A DNA stretch of 64,000 nucleotides, taken from assembly GCF_027563465.1 (NCBI RefSeq), contig NZ_JAPFQA010000008.1:124001-188000 (forward strand). The letters are read 5' to 3'. This DNA is from Mesorhizobium qingshengii. Its GTDB lineage: Bacteria > Pseudomonadota > Alphaproteobacteria > Rhizobiales > Rhizobiaceae. The translations under genes and the position numbers were made by a program. Every line of letters begins with the position of its first letter. The stretch's first letter is position 1. Positions 25,420 to 35,906 of the stretch are shown here, piece by piece. Under the pieces are notes generated by a model. It made no database searches. It saw only the letters and a program-made list of their open reading frames with translations, and was not told where the DNA came from.

Positions 25420-26133
25420 ATGTCTCAGCCAGATCCGGATTGGACGGCCGATGACATCGTTGCCCATCTAAAGGCATTGCGCGCTCCCGAAAATCTCTCC
25501 GGCATGGCGCGGTTCGGCATCAACATTGCGACCGCGCTTGGCATCGGCAATTCGGATTTGCGGCCATTGGCGCGCAAGGTGAAGCGCAAACACGAGCGGG
25601 CTCTGATGCTATGGGACAGCGGCATCCGCGAGGCGCGGCTGATGGCAGCGTTCACCGGCGAGCCGAAAAAGATCACCATCGAAGAATGCCGCCGCTGGGC
25701 GGGCGACTTCGATTCCTGGGAGGTCGTAGACAGCGTCTCGGACCTGTTTGCCGCAACGCCTTTCTGGCGCGACCTGATCGACGAGTTCGCCACGGACGAG
25801 CGCGAATTCGTCCGCCGAACCGCGTTTGCCATGCTGGCATGGGCAACGGTGCATTTGAAGAAGGAGCCTGACACAACCTTCTTGAACTATCTGCCGCTGA
25901 TCGAGGCTCATGCCGGCGATCCGCGCAACTTCGTCAGGAAGGCGGTGAACTGGGCGCTGCGGCAGATCGGCAAGCGGTCTTTGAACCTGCACGGCCCTGC
26001 CCTTGCCCTGGCGCAAAAGCTGACAGCCTCAGCGAACAAGACGACGCGCTGGATCGGCAAGGATGCCGTCAAGGAACTCACCGCCCGCAAAACGCTCGAG
26101 CGGCTGTCGGCAAGGACGATGCCCAAAACATGA
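25420..26133 (+). CDS. DNA alkylation repair protein (AlkD-like)
   Basis: The 237-residue HEAT-like repeat protein fits the DNA alkylation repair family: FGINIATALGIGNSDLRPLAR, WDSGIREARLMAAF and the motif EFVRRTAFAMLAWATVHLKK, plus NFVRKAVNWALRQIGKR. AlkD enzymes remove alkylated bases or bulky cationic lesions without base flipping. Its stop overlaps the GNAT gene start by 4 bases. Confidence 0.85.
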   Translation: MSQPDPDWTADDIVAHLKALRAPENLSGMARFGINIATALGIGNSDLRPLARKVKRKHERALMLWDSGIREARLMAAFTGEPKKITIEECRRWAGDFDSWEVVDSVSDLFAATPFWRDLIDEFATDEREFVRRTAFAMLAWATVHLKKEPDTTFLNYLPLIEAHAGDPRNFVRKAVNWALRQIGKRSLNLHGPALALAQKLTASANKTTRWIGKDAVKELTARKTLERLSARTMPKT

Positions 26134-26669
26134 TCGATCTGGATTTCGTTCCTGTCACCAGGCAGACATGGCCGGACTTCGAGAAGCTGTTCGAACAGTC
26201 CGGTGGCCCGAAATACTGCTGGTGCATGAGTTGGCGTGAGCTTGCTGGCCGTCAGTCGAGCAGCGGTGCCGACAAGAAGCGGGCGATGGAATCGACTATC
26301 GCGGCCGGAACACCAGTGGGCATCATCGCGCGCGCCGGTGAGGAAGTCGTCGGCTGGTGCTCCGTTGCGCCACGCGAGTCGTTCAGAAAGTTGTCGCCGG
26401 ATCAGAACGACAATGAGAAGGACATCTGGTCCATCGTCTGCTTCTTCGTCGCTCGCCCTCACCGTGCTGTCGGCATCGGCCCTCGTTTGCTTGAGGCCGC
26501 CGTCGATCACGCCTTCAAGAGCGGCGCATCCGCTGTCGAGGCCTATCCGGTCGATCCGGATTCGCCGAGCTTCCGCTTCATGGGCTTCAAGCCGATGTTC
26601 GCCGCGCGCGGATTCCACGAGACCGGCATGGCCGGTTCTCGCCGACATGTGATGCGGCTCGTCCGTTGA
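26130..26669 (+). CDS. GNAT-family N-acetyltransferase
   Basis: The 179-residue protein has the GNAT core: VVGWCSVAPRESF, SIVCFFVARPHRAVGIGPRLLEAAVDHA (acetyl-CoA binding loop) and VEAYPVDPDSPSFRFMGFKPMF. A CW-C motif (YCWCMSW) lies near the N-terminus, typical of a subgroup often annotated as 'GNAT family' without a known substrate. It overlaps the alkylation-repair gene by ATGA, so the two are an operon. Confidence 0.8.
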   Translation: MIDLDFVPVTRQTWPDFEKLFEQSGGPKYCWCMSWRELAGRQSSSGADKKRAMESTIAAGTPVGIIARAGEEVVGWCSVAPRESFRKLSPDQNDNEKDIWSIVCFFVARPHRAVGIGPRLLEAAVDHAFKSGASAVEAYPVDPDSPSFRFMGFKPMFAARGFHETGMAGSRRHVMRLVR

Positions 26670-26730
26670 CGTCGTCGGTAGCGGCGGCTTTACTTGACCT
26701 CAAAGGGAGCGGCCGGGAACGGATCAGCCA

Positions 26731-27303
26731 ATGAGCAACCGTCGCAAATCAACCATGGCACTCGCGGCCGCGTTGTTGGTATGCGTTGCCGCCGCCGATG
26801 CCTCGGCCGAGACCGCGCACATTTTCTGGAAGGATCTGCGCCCGGCGACACAAGCCGCGGCCGAAAACGCCGGGCTTCCGATGATCGCGGCCAAGATGCC
26901 CGATCATGGCGAAACGCTCTCCACCAACCTGCAGGACAGGACCATCCAGTTGGCCGGCTATGCATTGCCAGTCGATCGCGACGGCGACCTGGTCTATCAG
27001 TTCCTGCTGGTGCCATGGACGGGCGCCTGCAGCCACATGCCGACACCGCCGCCCAACCAGATCGTGCTGGTCACGCCGGCACACCCCTACAAGATGTCGG
27101 AGGCTTATCAGCCGGTTGCCGTCACCGGCACGCTGATGCCCGGGATGGAGAAGAGCCAGCTGTTCATCCTCGACGGCGTCAGCGTCATCCAGTCCGGCTA
27201 CGCCGTACGCAAAGCAGACGTGGTGAGCGTGGATATGGTTCCCGATACGATCACGCTGCCGGTGAACTCGCCCTGGACCTTCCTCAACAGGAAGAAGAAC
27301 TGA
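26731..27303 (+). CDS. DUF3299 periplasmic protein
   Basis: The 190-residue protein has a signal peptide (LAAALLVCVAAADASA) and a DUF3299 domain with the hallmark FLLVPWTGACSHMPTPPPNQ, in which a Cys and a His are conserved, preceded by IQLAGYALPVDRDGD. Such proteins are often linked to ABC exporters of the MacB type or to metal handling. Here it stands alone. Confidence 0.8.
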   Translation: MSNRRKSTMALAAALLVCVAAADASAETAHIFWKDLRPATQAAAENAGLPMIAAKMPDHGETLSTNLQDRTIQLAGYALPVDRDGDLVYQFLLVPWTGACSHMPTPPPNQIVLVTPAHPYKMSEAYQPVAVTGTLMPGMEKSQLFILDGVSVIQSGYAVRKADVVSVDMVPDTITLPVNSPWTFLNRKKN

Positions 27304-27317
27304 GCGGTCCGGTCAGC

Positions 27318-27809
27318 TCAAGCTGCATTGGCGCCCGATTCCTTGTCCAGCACCATGTAATCGAGCGGGATTTCGGTGGTGTACTTGATCTGCTCCATGG
27401 CGAAGGACGACGACACGTCACGGATCTCGATCTTGGCGATCAGCCGCTTGTAAAAGGCGTCATAGGCGGCAATATCGGGCACCACGACGCGCAAGAGATA
27501 GTCGACATCGCCGCTCATGCGGTAGAACTCGACCACCTCGGGAAACTCCTGGATGACCTCGGAAAAGCGCCGCAGCCATTCATGGCTGTGCGAGTTGGTG
27601 CGGATCGACACGAAGACGGTGACCCGCACATTGACCTTTTCGTGGTCGAGGATAGCGACGCGCCGCTTGATGACGCCCTCCTCCTCGAGCTTCTGGATGC
27701 GCCGCCAGCAAGGCGTCGTCGACAGCCCGACCTTCTTGGCAACGTCGGCGACCGCGAGTGTCGCATCCTCCTGCAAGAGGCGGAGAATTTTTCTATCAAG
27801 GCGGTCCAT
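27318..27809 (-). CDS. Lrp/AsnC-family transcriptional regulator
   Basis: Beginning at ATG 27809 with GGGAGCAC upstream, the 163-residue protein has the AsnC helix-turn-helix (LDRKILRLLQEDATLAVADV, KKVGLSTTPCWRRIQKLEEEGVI) and the RAM ligand-binding domain (VRVTVFVSIRTNSHS, MSGDVDYLLRVVVPDI). Lrp-type regulators respond to amino acids and form octamers. Its target is unknown. Confidence 0.9.
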   Translation of the reverse strand: MDRLDRKILRLLQEDATLAVADVAKKVGLSTTPCWRRIQKLEEEGVIKRRVAILDHEKVNVRVTVFVSIRTNSHSHEWLRRFSEVIQEFPEVVEFYRMSGDVDYLLRVVVPDIAAYDAFYKRLIAKIEIRDVSSSFAMEQIKYTTEIPLDYMVLDKESGANAA

Positions 27810-27917
27810 GTCGTGCTCCCAAGGGAATAGATTGGCTATACTCCGCCTTATCAAGGCCTTTCACAAGAAAGAAATTCTGCCGGTAGGCCGAAAAGCGAGT
27901 GATTTCTTGCTGAAAGG

Positions 27918-28535
27918 TCAACCGAGGCGATAGCGGATTTCCGATCGCAGGAAAGGCAGCAAATCCATTTCAAACCAGGGATTCTTCTTCAACCAGCCGG
28001 TGTTTCGCCATGATGGATGTGGCAGCGGCAGCACTTTCGGGCCGGCGGAAGTCTCCCAGAAGGCACGCCAGTCCATCACCGTTTCCGTCAGCGAGGGTCG
28101 GCGCGCGGCGCCCATGTGCCAGGACTGCGCATAGATGCCGATCGTCAGCACCAGATCGATCCGCGGCATCAAGGCCATCAAAGGCGCGCGCCAGGCCGGG
28201 GCGCATTCGCGCCTCGGCGGCAAGTCCCCGCCCTTGGCGTCCTGGCCGGGAAAGCAGAAGCCCATCGGCACGATGGCGAATTTTTCGATGTCGTAGAATT
28301 CGTCGCTCGTTACCCCGAGCCAGCTGCGCAAGCGGTCACCGGAGGCATCGGTGAATGGCATGCCCGTGACATGCACCTTGGTTCCCGGCGCTTGGCTGGC
28401 GATCAGGATACGGGCGTTGGACGAGGGTCGCAGCACCGGTCGCGGCTCGTGCGGCAGCGGCTTGCCGATCGGATTTTCGACACAGATGCGACAAGTCCGA
28501 ACCGTCGCGGCAAACCTATCGAGTTCCGCACTCAT
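27918..28535 (-). CDS. Uracil-DNA glycosylase superfamily protein
   Basis: The 205-residue protein has Cys residues near the N-terminus (RTCRICVENP), the first motif ILIASQAPGTKVHVTGMPF with FTDASGDRLRSWLG, and the second motif LPLPHPSWRNTGW. This is the layout of bacterial family-4-like uracil-DNA glycosylases or related proteins. The Asn/Asp of the classical motif is replaced by Gln (SQAPG), so the base specificity is uncertain. It starts two bases after the stop of the glutathione transferase gene. Confidence 0.75.
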   Translation of the reverse strand: MSAELDRFAATVRTCRICVENPIGKPLPHEPRPVLRPSSNARILIASQAPGTKVHVTGMPFTDASGDRLRSWLGVTSDEFYDIEKFAIVPMGFCFPGQDAKGGDLPPRRECAPAWRAPLMALMPRIDLVLTIGIYAQSWHMGAARRPSLTETVMDWRAFWETSAGPKVLPLPHPSWRNTGWLKKNPWFEMDLLPFLRSEIRYRLG

Positions 28536-28537
28536 TT

Positions 28538-29149
28538 TCAGGCTGCTGCGCTCGGTCGACTCGACACCGCCTGATGCCAGCGCAACACATGGGTGCATTC
28601 TTCCGGCACCTTGATGCGTGCCGGCTTCATGAAGTCGACAGCAATCAGGCCTGTGATGTCGGCTATCGAATAGCTGTCGCCGGCTATGAACTCCCGGCTG
28701 CCCAGTTCACTGTCCAGAATCCTGAGGAACTCCACGGCCTTCGGCTTGTTGGCCTCGCCCCATTTGGCAATCTGCGGGATTTCCCATTCCTTCATGGCCG
28801 GGTGGATATGACGAAAAGCCTGCGCGACGCAGCTGAGCAGGTTGAACTCCATCCGTCTCTGCCACATCTCGACCTGCGCCTTGCCGAGGGCGCCGCGTCC
28901 GAACAGGGCCGGCTCCGGATGCAGCTCCTCGAAATAGCGGCAGATGGCAACGGATTCGGTGATGACGGTGCCGTCGTCGAGCTCCAGCACCGGCAGGCGT
29001 CGCAGGGGGTTGCGCGAGCTGACCGCCTGCTCCCTGTGCTCCAGCGCGCCCATGTCGACGGGCACCAGCGGCACCGCGATGCCTTTCTCGGCCAGGAAGA
29101 CGCGCACCCGCCGGGGATTGGGCGCCCGGCCGCCGTCGAAGAGCTTCAT
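28538..29149 (-). CDS. Glutathione S-transferase
   Basis: The 203-residue protein starts at ATG 29149 with GGAGG 5 bases upstream. The N-terminal thioredoxin-like domain has NPRRVRVFLAEKGI, the cis-Pro region LRRLPVLELDDGTVITES and the Ser/Glu-Ser glutathione contact ESVAICRYFEE. The C-terminal all-helical domain ends with FIAGDSYSIADI, the conserved N-capping box. It is likely a detoxification enzyme, co-transcribed with the downstream glycosylase gene. Confidence 0.88.
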   Translation of the reverse strand: MKLFDGGRAPNPRRVRVFLAEKGIAVPLVPVDMGALEHREQAVSSRNPLRRLPVLELDDGTVITESVAICRYFEELHPEPALFGRGALGKAQVEMWQRRMEFNLLSCVAQAFRHIHPAMKEWEIPQIAKWGEANKPKAVEFLRILDSELGSREFIAGDSYSIADITGLIAVDFMKPARIKVPEECTHVLRWHQAVSSRPSAAA

Positions 29150-29192
29150 TCCATCCTCCCGTCCGTTCTCGGTCCAGTTACAGGATGCGCGA

Positions 29193-29816
29193 TCACCAGA
29201 AGCGGAAAATCTCGCGCACGGCATCGCCGATCGACACCAGCGTGCCGTGCTTTCTTTCGACGACTTCGCCGTGATGGCTGTAGCGCCAGTCCTGCGGCTG
29301 GTCGAATGTGCCCGCCCAGATGCCGGCCTTTCCCGCGCGGGCGCTGGCTTCCTCGCTCTCGTAGCCGCCATAGGCGACCGCCCAGCCCGCCTCGACCTGC
29401 GCACGGTTGAGATCCTTGCCGCCGGCGGTGCAGTCGCCAAGCAGCCGGCCGTAGCGGTCACGCTGCCAGCCGGTGCAGGAAACGGGCTTGCCGGCGATCA
29501 GCCGCACCAGCGATTGGCGCGCAAGTGTCCCGCAAGGATAGTCGGCGCCATTCTTGCGGCAGGTCTGCGAATACTCCGGGGCGTCGATTCCGCGCATGCG
29601 GATGCGCTCGGTGCCGAGCGTGATCGAATCGCCGTCGTTGACGATCGCGGCTCCCTCCGTCTTGCGGGTCTCCACCCGGTCGAGGCGAGCCGCCAAAAGG
29701 ATCAGCAACCCGAGAATGACGACGGTCAGGCCGTAATCCGCCAGCCGGTGCCACAAGCCTCTTTGACGCGGCGCGGCGTATCGCCGGCGCGGCCCTGGGG
29801 CCCATGAACGGCTCAT
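29193..29816 (-). CDS. Membrane-anchored thermonuclease (SNase)-like protein
   Basis: The 207-residue protein has an N-terminal anchor (YGLTVVILGLLILLAARL) after a basic stretch, then an SNase-like domain with VNDGDSITLGTERIRMRGID and APEYSQTC, and LIAGKPVSC followed by DRYGRLLGDC. The conserved Arg and Asp of the fold are present, but the Cys pairs suggest a periplasmic form. The catalytic Glu is not obvious to me, so activity is uncertain. Confidence 0.8.
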   Translation of the reverse strand: MSRSWAPGPRRRYAAPRQRGLWHRLADYGLTVVILGLLILLAARLDRVETRKTEGAAIVNDGDSITLGTERIRMRGIDAPEYSQTCRKNGADYPCGTLARQSLVRLIAGKPVSCTGWQRDRYGRLLGDCTAGGKDLNRAQVEAGWAVAYGGYESEEASARAGKAGIWAGTFDQPQDWRYSHHGEVVERKHGTLVSIGDAVREIFRFW

Positions 29817-29891
29817 ATGGCAAACGGTTGGTTAATCATTCGAACGTAGCTTAACACTCGGAAACCGCTGCTCGCATAAATTGAAGTTTTG

Positions 29892-31409
<1,518 letters not shown>

Positions 31410-31442
31410 CGGAAATCGTCCCGGCGTAGCCTTGTCTGGTGC

Positions 31443-32441
31443 CTAGCCACGAACAGCCGCGGCCATGCCCGAACTGGTCAGAGCCGCCGCCTTGACCAGA
31501 CCTGCGGCAAGAGCGGCCCCTGCTCCTTCGCCATGGCTTATGCCGAGGTCGAGCAATGGCCGCAGACCAAGGCGTTCGGCGGCCCGGGCATGCGCGGGCT
31601 CTGGCGACAGGCTGGCAAGAAGACAATGGTCGAGCGCTGCGGGGTTGGCGGCATGCAGCACCGCCGCGGCAGCCATTGCCGCGACTCCGTCGAGCAGAAC
31701 CGGAATTTTCTGCATCCGTGCGGCGAGGATGGCGCCGGCTATCGCCGCGAACTCGCGGCCGCCGACCCGGCGCAGCACCTCCAGCGGGTCGCCGAGATGG
31801 CCGCCGTGAAAGGCCAGCGCCGCATCGACCACGTCAGCCTTGCGTGCCTGCATCGCCGCCTCGGCGCCCGACCCCGGACCGACCCAGTCAACGCCCCTGC
31901 CACCGAACAGCGCCGCGAACAGGGCGGCGGCGACGGTGGAATTGCCAACGCCGAGATCGCCGAGGCAAAGCAGATCAGTGCCGCCCGCGATCGCTTCCAT
32001 GCCGAAGGCCATGGTGGCGGCGCAGCCCCGCTCATCGAGTGCCGCATCCTCACTGATGTCAGCGGTCGGGATATGCAGGGCAAGATCGAAAACCTTCAAG
32101 CCGAGATCATTGGCGATGCAGATCTGGTTAATCGCGGCACCTCCCGCCGCGCAAAGCTCGACCGCATTGGCGGTCGCCGCGACCGGCCGAGGCGAAATGC
32201 CGTGGCGGGTGACGCCGTGATTGCCGGCAAAGACCGCCATCAACGGTCTCGTCACCGCGGGCGGAGCACGGCCGCTCCAGGCGGCCAGCCAGGCGGCAAT
32301 GTCCTCGATGCGGCCAAGTGAATTCCCGGGCTTGTCGGCCTTGGCAAACAACGTGCGCACGCGGGCCTCGGCCGTTGTGTCGGCTGCCGGCAAATTGGCC
32401 AGCAGGTTGCGAAAATCATCGAAAGGCAGCGTGCTGGTCAT
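31443..32441 (-). CDS. cobT: Nicotinate-nucleotide-dimethylbenzimidazole phosphoribosyltransferase
   Basis: CobT links 5,6-dimethylbenzimidazole to ribose phosphate for the lower ligand of cobalamin. The 332-residue product has VFAGNHGVTRHGISPRP, LGDLGVGNSTVAAAL and the C-terminal LDLGISHGEGAGAALA, which carries the catalytic Glu. ATG 32441 matches the usual N-terminus MTSTLPFDDF; an ATG at 32456 is possible. No cobalamin riboswitch is apparent in the 199-base gap to the divergent DUF1289 gene. Confidence 0.92.
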   Translation of the reverse strand: MTSTLPFDDFRNLLANLPAADTTAEARVRTLFAKADKPGNSLGRIEDIAAWLAAWSGRAPPAVTRPLMAVFAGNHGVTRHGISPRPVAATANAVELCAAGGAAINQICIANDLGLKVFDLALHIPTADISEDAALDERGCAATMAFGMEAIAGGTDLLCLGDLGVGNSTVAAALFAALFGGRGVDWVGPGSGAEAAMQARKADVVDAALAFHGGHLGDPLEVLRRVGGREFAAIAGAILAARMQKIPVLLDGVAAMAAAAVLHAANPAALDHCLLASLSPEPAHARAAERLGLRPLLDLGISHGEGAGAALAAGLVKAAALTSSGMAAAVRG

Positions 32442-32640
32442 GTCGTTGGCGATCATTCCATGGAGTTGGTGAGCGGCATAGCCGCGTTGCGTTGTCGGCA
32501 CAACCTCCCGGATCATGCTCCTGCATTTGCCGCAAAGGTGACCGCGGGGGGCGCAATCGCGAGGGCTTGCATTGGCTTTGCGGTTGCACCATGTGGAGAT
32601 GGAACAAGGGATTCCGGCTGGAAGCCCTCAAGAGAAAGTC

Positions 32641-32874
32641 ATGACGGCCATCGAATCCCCGTGCATCCTCGTCTGTTCGATAGACATGAAAACCGGCTTC
32701 TGTTTCGGTTGCGGCCGCACGCGCGAGGAAATCGGCGCCTGGGTGGGGATGACGCCGGAAACGCGCCGCAGTGTCATGGCTGAATTGCCCGCCCGCCTGG
32801 AGACGGTCGAGCGCCGGCCACGTCGCGAAACGCGCCGCACACGCATGGCGCGAGAACGCGACGCGCTTTCGTGA
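32641..32874 (+). CDS. DUF1289 protein
   Basis: The 77-residue protein shows the DUF1289 signature PCILVCSIDMKTGFCFGCGR followed by TREEIGAWVGMT: four Cys residues that probably bind a metal. The basic C-terminal tail (RRPRRETRRTRMARERD) may bind nucleic acid. Its function is unknown. The protease gene follows after 13 bases, so they likely form an operon. Confidence 0.88.
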   Translation: MTAIESPCILVCSIDMKTGFCFGCGRTREEIGAWVGMTPETRRSVMAELPARLETVERRPRRETRRTRMARERDALS

Positions 32875-32887
32875 GGCGGCCACGCGG

Positions 32888-33592
32888 ATGAACCGGTTGT
32901 TCTGGATACTGATGGCGGCGATCGGGGTGGGAACGGTCCTGCTGATGTTCAACGATTCCGGCGGCAGCACGCTCGGCGTCGAGAATTACGATTTCGGCCG
33001 GTTGATCTGGCTTGGCGCCTTTGGCGCTCTTATCGGCGCCGGTCTGCTCCGCTCGGGTCGACCGTTGGGCGCCATGGCCCGCAACCTCGGCGCCTGGGCG
33101 GCAATCGTGCTCGTGCTGATCGCCGGCTACCAGTATCGTTACGAACTGCAGGATATTGCCAGCCGGGTGACCGCGGGTCTTGTTCCCGGCAGTCCGCTCG
33201 CCCTGGGCATCGACGATGGCCACGCCACGGTGACGCTCGAGAAGGCCGACAATGGTCATTTCGAAGCGAGAATCCTGGTCAACGGCAACCCGGTGCGGGC
33301 CGTTGTCGATACCGGCGCGACCAGCACCGTGCTGACATCGGAGGACGCGCAAGCCGCCGGGTTCAATCCAGCGGTGCTCAACTACACCATACCGGTCTCG
33401 ACCGCCAACGGCATGGCGCGCGCCGCCGCCGTGAAAACCGACGAGGTGGCGATCGGCGGCATCGTGCGCAAGGACATGTCGGTGATGGTCGCGGCACCGG
33501 GCATGCTCAGCCAGAGTCTGCTCGGTATGAACTTCATCGGCTCGCTGTCGGGCTTCGACGTGCGCGGCGACCGCATGATCCTCAGGGATTGA
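32888..33592 (+). CDS. Retropepsin-like clan AA aspartic protease (TIGR02281 type)
   Basis: The 234-residue protein has three membrane segments at about residues 4-20, 35-52 and 66-84, then a retropepsin-like domain with the active-site motif AVVDTGATSTVLTSEDA and a second half ending LGMNFIGSLSGFDVRGDRMI. Such single-domain enzymes dimerise to form the active site, in this case at the periplasmic face. Rhizobial members of this family are common beside DUF1289 genes. Confidence 0.88.
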   Translation: MNRLFWILMAAIGVGTVLLMFNDSGGSTLGVENYDFGRLIWLGAFGALIGAGLLRSGRPLGAMARNLGAWAAIVLVLIAGYQYRYELQDIASRVTAGLVPGSPLALGIDDGHATVTLEKADNGHFEARILVNGNPVRAVVDTGATSTVLTSEDAQAAGFNPAVLNYTIPVSTANGMARAAAVKTDEVAIGGIVRKDMSVMVAAPGMLSQSLLGMNFIGSLSGFDVRGDRMILRD

Positions 33593-33608
33593 AGCCAGCC
33601 TTGACGTG

Positions 33609-34604
33609 TCAGGCCGCTTCGGCCGCCGCTCCACTGAATTCAACGGCGGCGAAAGCCGTCTTCAGCACGTCCGGTCCAGCGCCGGGCCGGGTCGCGTCGG
33701 TGGACAGGATCTGGCGGTAGCGGCGCGCGCCGGGCAATCCGTGGAACAGCCCGACCATATGGCGCGTGACATGACCAAGCCGGCCGCCCTGCTCGATATG
33801 GCGTGCCGCATAGTCCGCCATCCTGTCGATCAGCGCGGCGAAATCGAACGCATCGGACTTGACGCCATAGAAGGCGGCATCGACGCCGGCCAGAATGCCG
33901 GGCGTATGGTAGGCAGCGCGGCCAAGCATGGAGCCATCGACATGATCGAGATGCGCCCGCGCCTCTTCAATGGATTGAATACCGCCATTGATACCAATGA
34001 ATTCGTTTGGTTTTCTGGCCTTAAGCCGATAGACGCGGCTATAGTCGAGCGGCGGGATGTCACGGTTTTCCTTGGGGCTCAGCCCTTCCAGCCATGCCTT
34101 GCGCGCATGCACCCACAACGCGTCGGCGCCGGCATCGAAGACACCGTCCGCCAGCGCATCGAGCGCCGGCTCGGGATCCTGCTCGTCGACGCCGATGCGG
34201 CATTTGACGGTGACGGGAATTGTCACCACTGCTTTCATCGCCGCGACGCAGTCGGCGACGAGGTCAGGCACCTTCATCAGGCAGGCGCCGAACGTGCCCG
34301 ACTGGACGCGGTCCGACGGACAGCCGACATTGAGGTTGATCTCATCATAACCGAAGGCTTCGCCAATGCGCGCCGCCTCGGCAAGCTTGCGTGGATCGGA
34401 GCCGCCGAGCTGAAGCGCGACCGGATGTTCCGCCGCGTCGAAGCCAAGCAACCGCTCGCGCGCGCCGTGGATGATCGCGTCGGCCACCACCATCTCGGTG
34501 TAGAGCAGCGCACGGCTCGTCAACTGGCGATGGAAGAACCGGCAATGCCGATCTGTCCAGTCCATCATAGGCGCAACGGAAATCCTATGAGCTTGATTTA
34601 TCAC
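33609..34604 (-). CDS. dusA: tRNA-dihydrouridine synthase A
   Basis: DusA reduces uridines in the D loop of tRNA using FMN. The 331-residue protein has the N-terminus ISVAPMMDWTDRHCRFFHRQ, the flavin-binding QLGGSDPRKLAEAARI, the active-site Cys in NLNVGCPSDRVQSGTFGACLM, and GINGGIQSI. The start codon is GTG 34604. The 5' end of dusA is a known integration site for phages and islands, and a tyrosine integrase gene begins 129 bases upstream here, so the 5' end of this copy may have been rebuilt by the inserted element. Confidence 0.93.
   Translation of the reverse strand: MINQAHRISVAPMMDWTDRHCRFFHRQLTSRALLYTEMVVADAIIHGARERLLGFDAAEHPVALQLGGSDPRKLAEAARIGEAFGYDEINLNVGCPSDRVQSGTFGACLMKVPDLVADCVAAMKAVVTIPVTVKCRIGVDEQDPEPALDALADGVFDAGADALWVHARKAWLEGLSPKENRDIPPLDYSRVYRLKARKPNEFIGINGGIQSIEEARAHLDHVDGSMLGRAAYHTPGILAGVDAAFYGVKSDAFDFAALIDRMADYAARHIEQGGRLGHVTRHMVGLFHGLPGARRYRQILSTDATRPGAGPDVLKTAFAAVEFSGAAAEAA
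34548..34604 (-). other. Putative attachment region at the 5' end of dusA
   Basis: The conserved start of dusA, coding for SVAPMMDWTDRH, is where dusA-specific integrases are known to recombine. An integrase gene lies directly outside it. A second, partial copy of this stretch should mark the far end of the inserted region; I did not find one in the window. Confidence 0.45.
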
Positions 34605-34732
34605 GCTTTTTCTCGTATTTTCAGGGCCTTAAAACGTGCACACGTTCGCCGTTTGTACGACACGATATCCGTCAGTTTTCGCATTTTGTACTCCTCCCTG
34701 TGCACACAGCGTGCACGAAAAAGAGACCACCC

Positions 34733-35821
34733 ATGGCATCCATCAACAAGTTGGCTTCCGGCAAGTGGCGTGTGCAGGTTCGCTGCAAGGGTCACTACCT
34801 CAGCACCAGCTTCTCGCTCCGCAAGGACGCCGAGATGTGGGCGCGCCGAATTGAGCGAGAAATCGACCTGGGTCAGAAACCTGCTCCCAAGCACAAGGAC
34901 GGGATCAAAACGGTCTCCGACCTGATCGACCTGCATATCGCCGATATGGCGGAAGTTGGCAAGGCGACCGGGCGTTCGAAGGCATTCAGCCTGGACCTGC
35001 TACGAGCCAGGCTCGGAAGGCTCAACATCGCGGATCTCAATCGCGAACAGGTCATAAAGTTCGGCAAGGAACGAGCCGAGGAAGGCGCCGGACCTGTCAC
35101 CGTTGGAATAGACATCGGATACATCCGGACATTGCTGGTGCACGGCGCGGCTGTGCATGGACTGCCTTATTCAGCGGAGCCGGTGGAACTTGGTCGTGTC
35201 GCCCTCACCCGCTTGGGTCTTGTTGGCAAGGGTAACGAGCGCGATCGGCGACCGACGCTTGACGAGATAGAGGCCCTGATCCGATACTTCAGAGGAAACA
35301 ACTTCCAGATTATCCCCGTCGACAAGATCATCCGCTTTGCGATCGCAACCGCCATGCGGCTCGGGGAAATCTGCAACGCTACGTGGGAGGACCTCAACGA
35401 CCGCAACAACACCCTGCTGATAAGAGATCGCAAGGACCCACGCCACAAGAAGGGCAATCACATGCGTATCCCGCTCCTCGATGTGAGTGGTTACGACGCC
35501 CGCGCGATCCTCGAAGAGCAGCGTTTTTCCACTGAGGGAAAGGGACACATCTTCCCCTACAATGGGAGATCGGCCGGAACTGCCTTCCGACGTGCCTGTC
35601 ATGAACTTAAGATCGAGGATCTGCACTTCCACGACCTGCGTCACGAAGGCACAAGTCGCCTGTTCGAAGCTGGCTTCACCATCGAGCAGGTCGCGATGGT
35701 CACCGGACACAAGGATTGGAAGATGCTACGCCGCTATACCCATTTGAGGCCGGAGCAACTTCATCTGATCGCGGCGAGGCTTCAACAGACATCGCTCGAG
35801 TGCCGAGCTGCAACTGGTTGA
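34733..35821 (+). CDS. Tyrosine integrase (dusA-adjacent)
   Basis: The 362-residue protein has an N-terminal arm-binding part (INKLASGKWRVQVRCKG), a SAM-like core-binding domain (GRSKAFSLDLLRARLGRLNI), and a catalytic domain with Arg in ATAMRLGEICNATWEDL, His-x-x-Arg in FHDLRHEGTSRLFEAGF, His in TGHKDWKM and Tyr in LRRYTHL. Its position beside the 5' end of dusA matches known dusA-targeting integrases. It would insert and excise the region to its right. Confidence 0.9.
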   Translation: MASINKLASGKWRVQVRCKGHYLSTSFSLRKDAEMWARRIEREIDLGQKPAPKHKDGIKTVSDLIDLHIADMAEVGKATGRSKAFSLDLLRARLGRLNIADLNREQVIKFGKERAEEGAGPVTVGIDIGYIRTLLVHGAAVHGLPYSAEPVELGRVALTRLGLVGKGNERDRRPTLDEIEALIRYFRGNNFQIIPVDKIIRFAIATAMRLGEICNATWEDLNDRNNTLLIRDRKDPRHKKGNHMRIPLLDVSGYDARAILEEQRFSTEGKGHIFPYNGRSAGTAFRRACHELKIEDLHFHDLRHEGTSRLFEAGFTIEQVAMVTGHKDWKMLRRYTHLRPEQLHLIAARLQQTSLECRAATG

Positions 35822-35906
35822 CGAACGCATCGTCGGACCGGCCCCGGCGTCGCTGTCGGCGGGTGCCGCTGCGGCTCTACCGCTGACGGCGCTCACGGCT
35901 TGGGAG

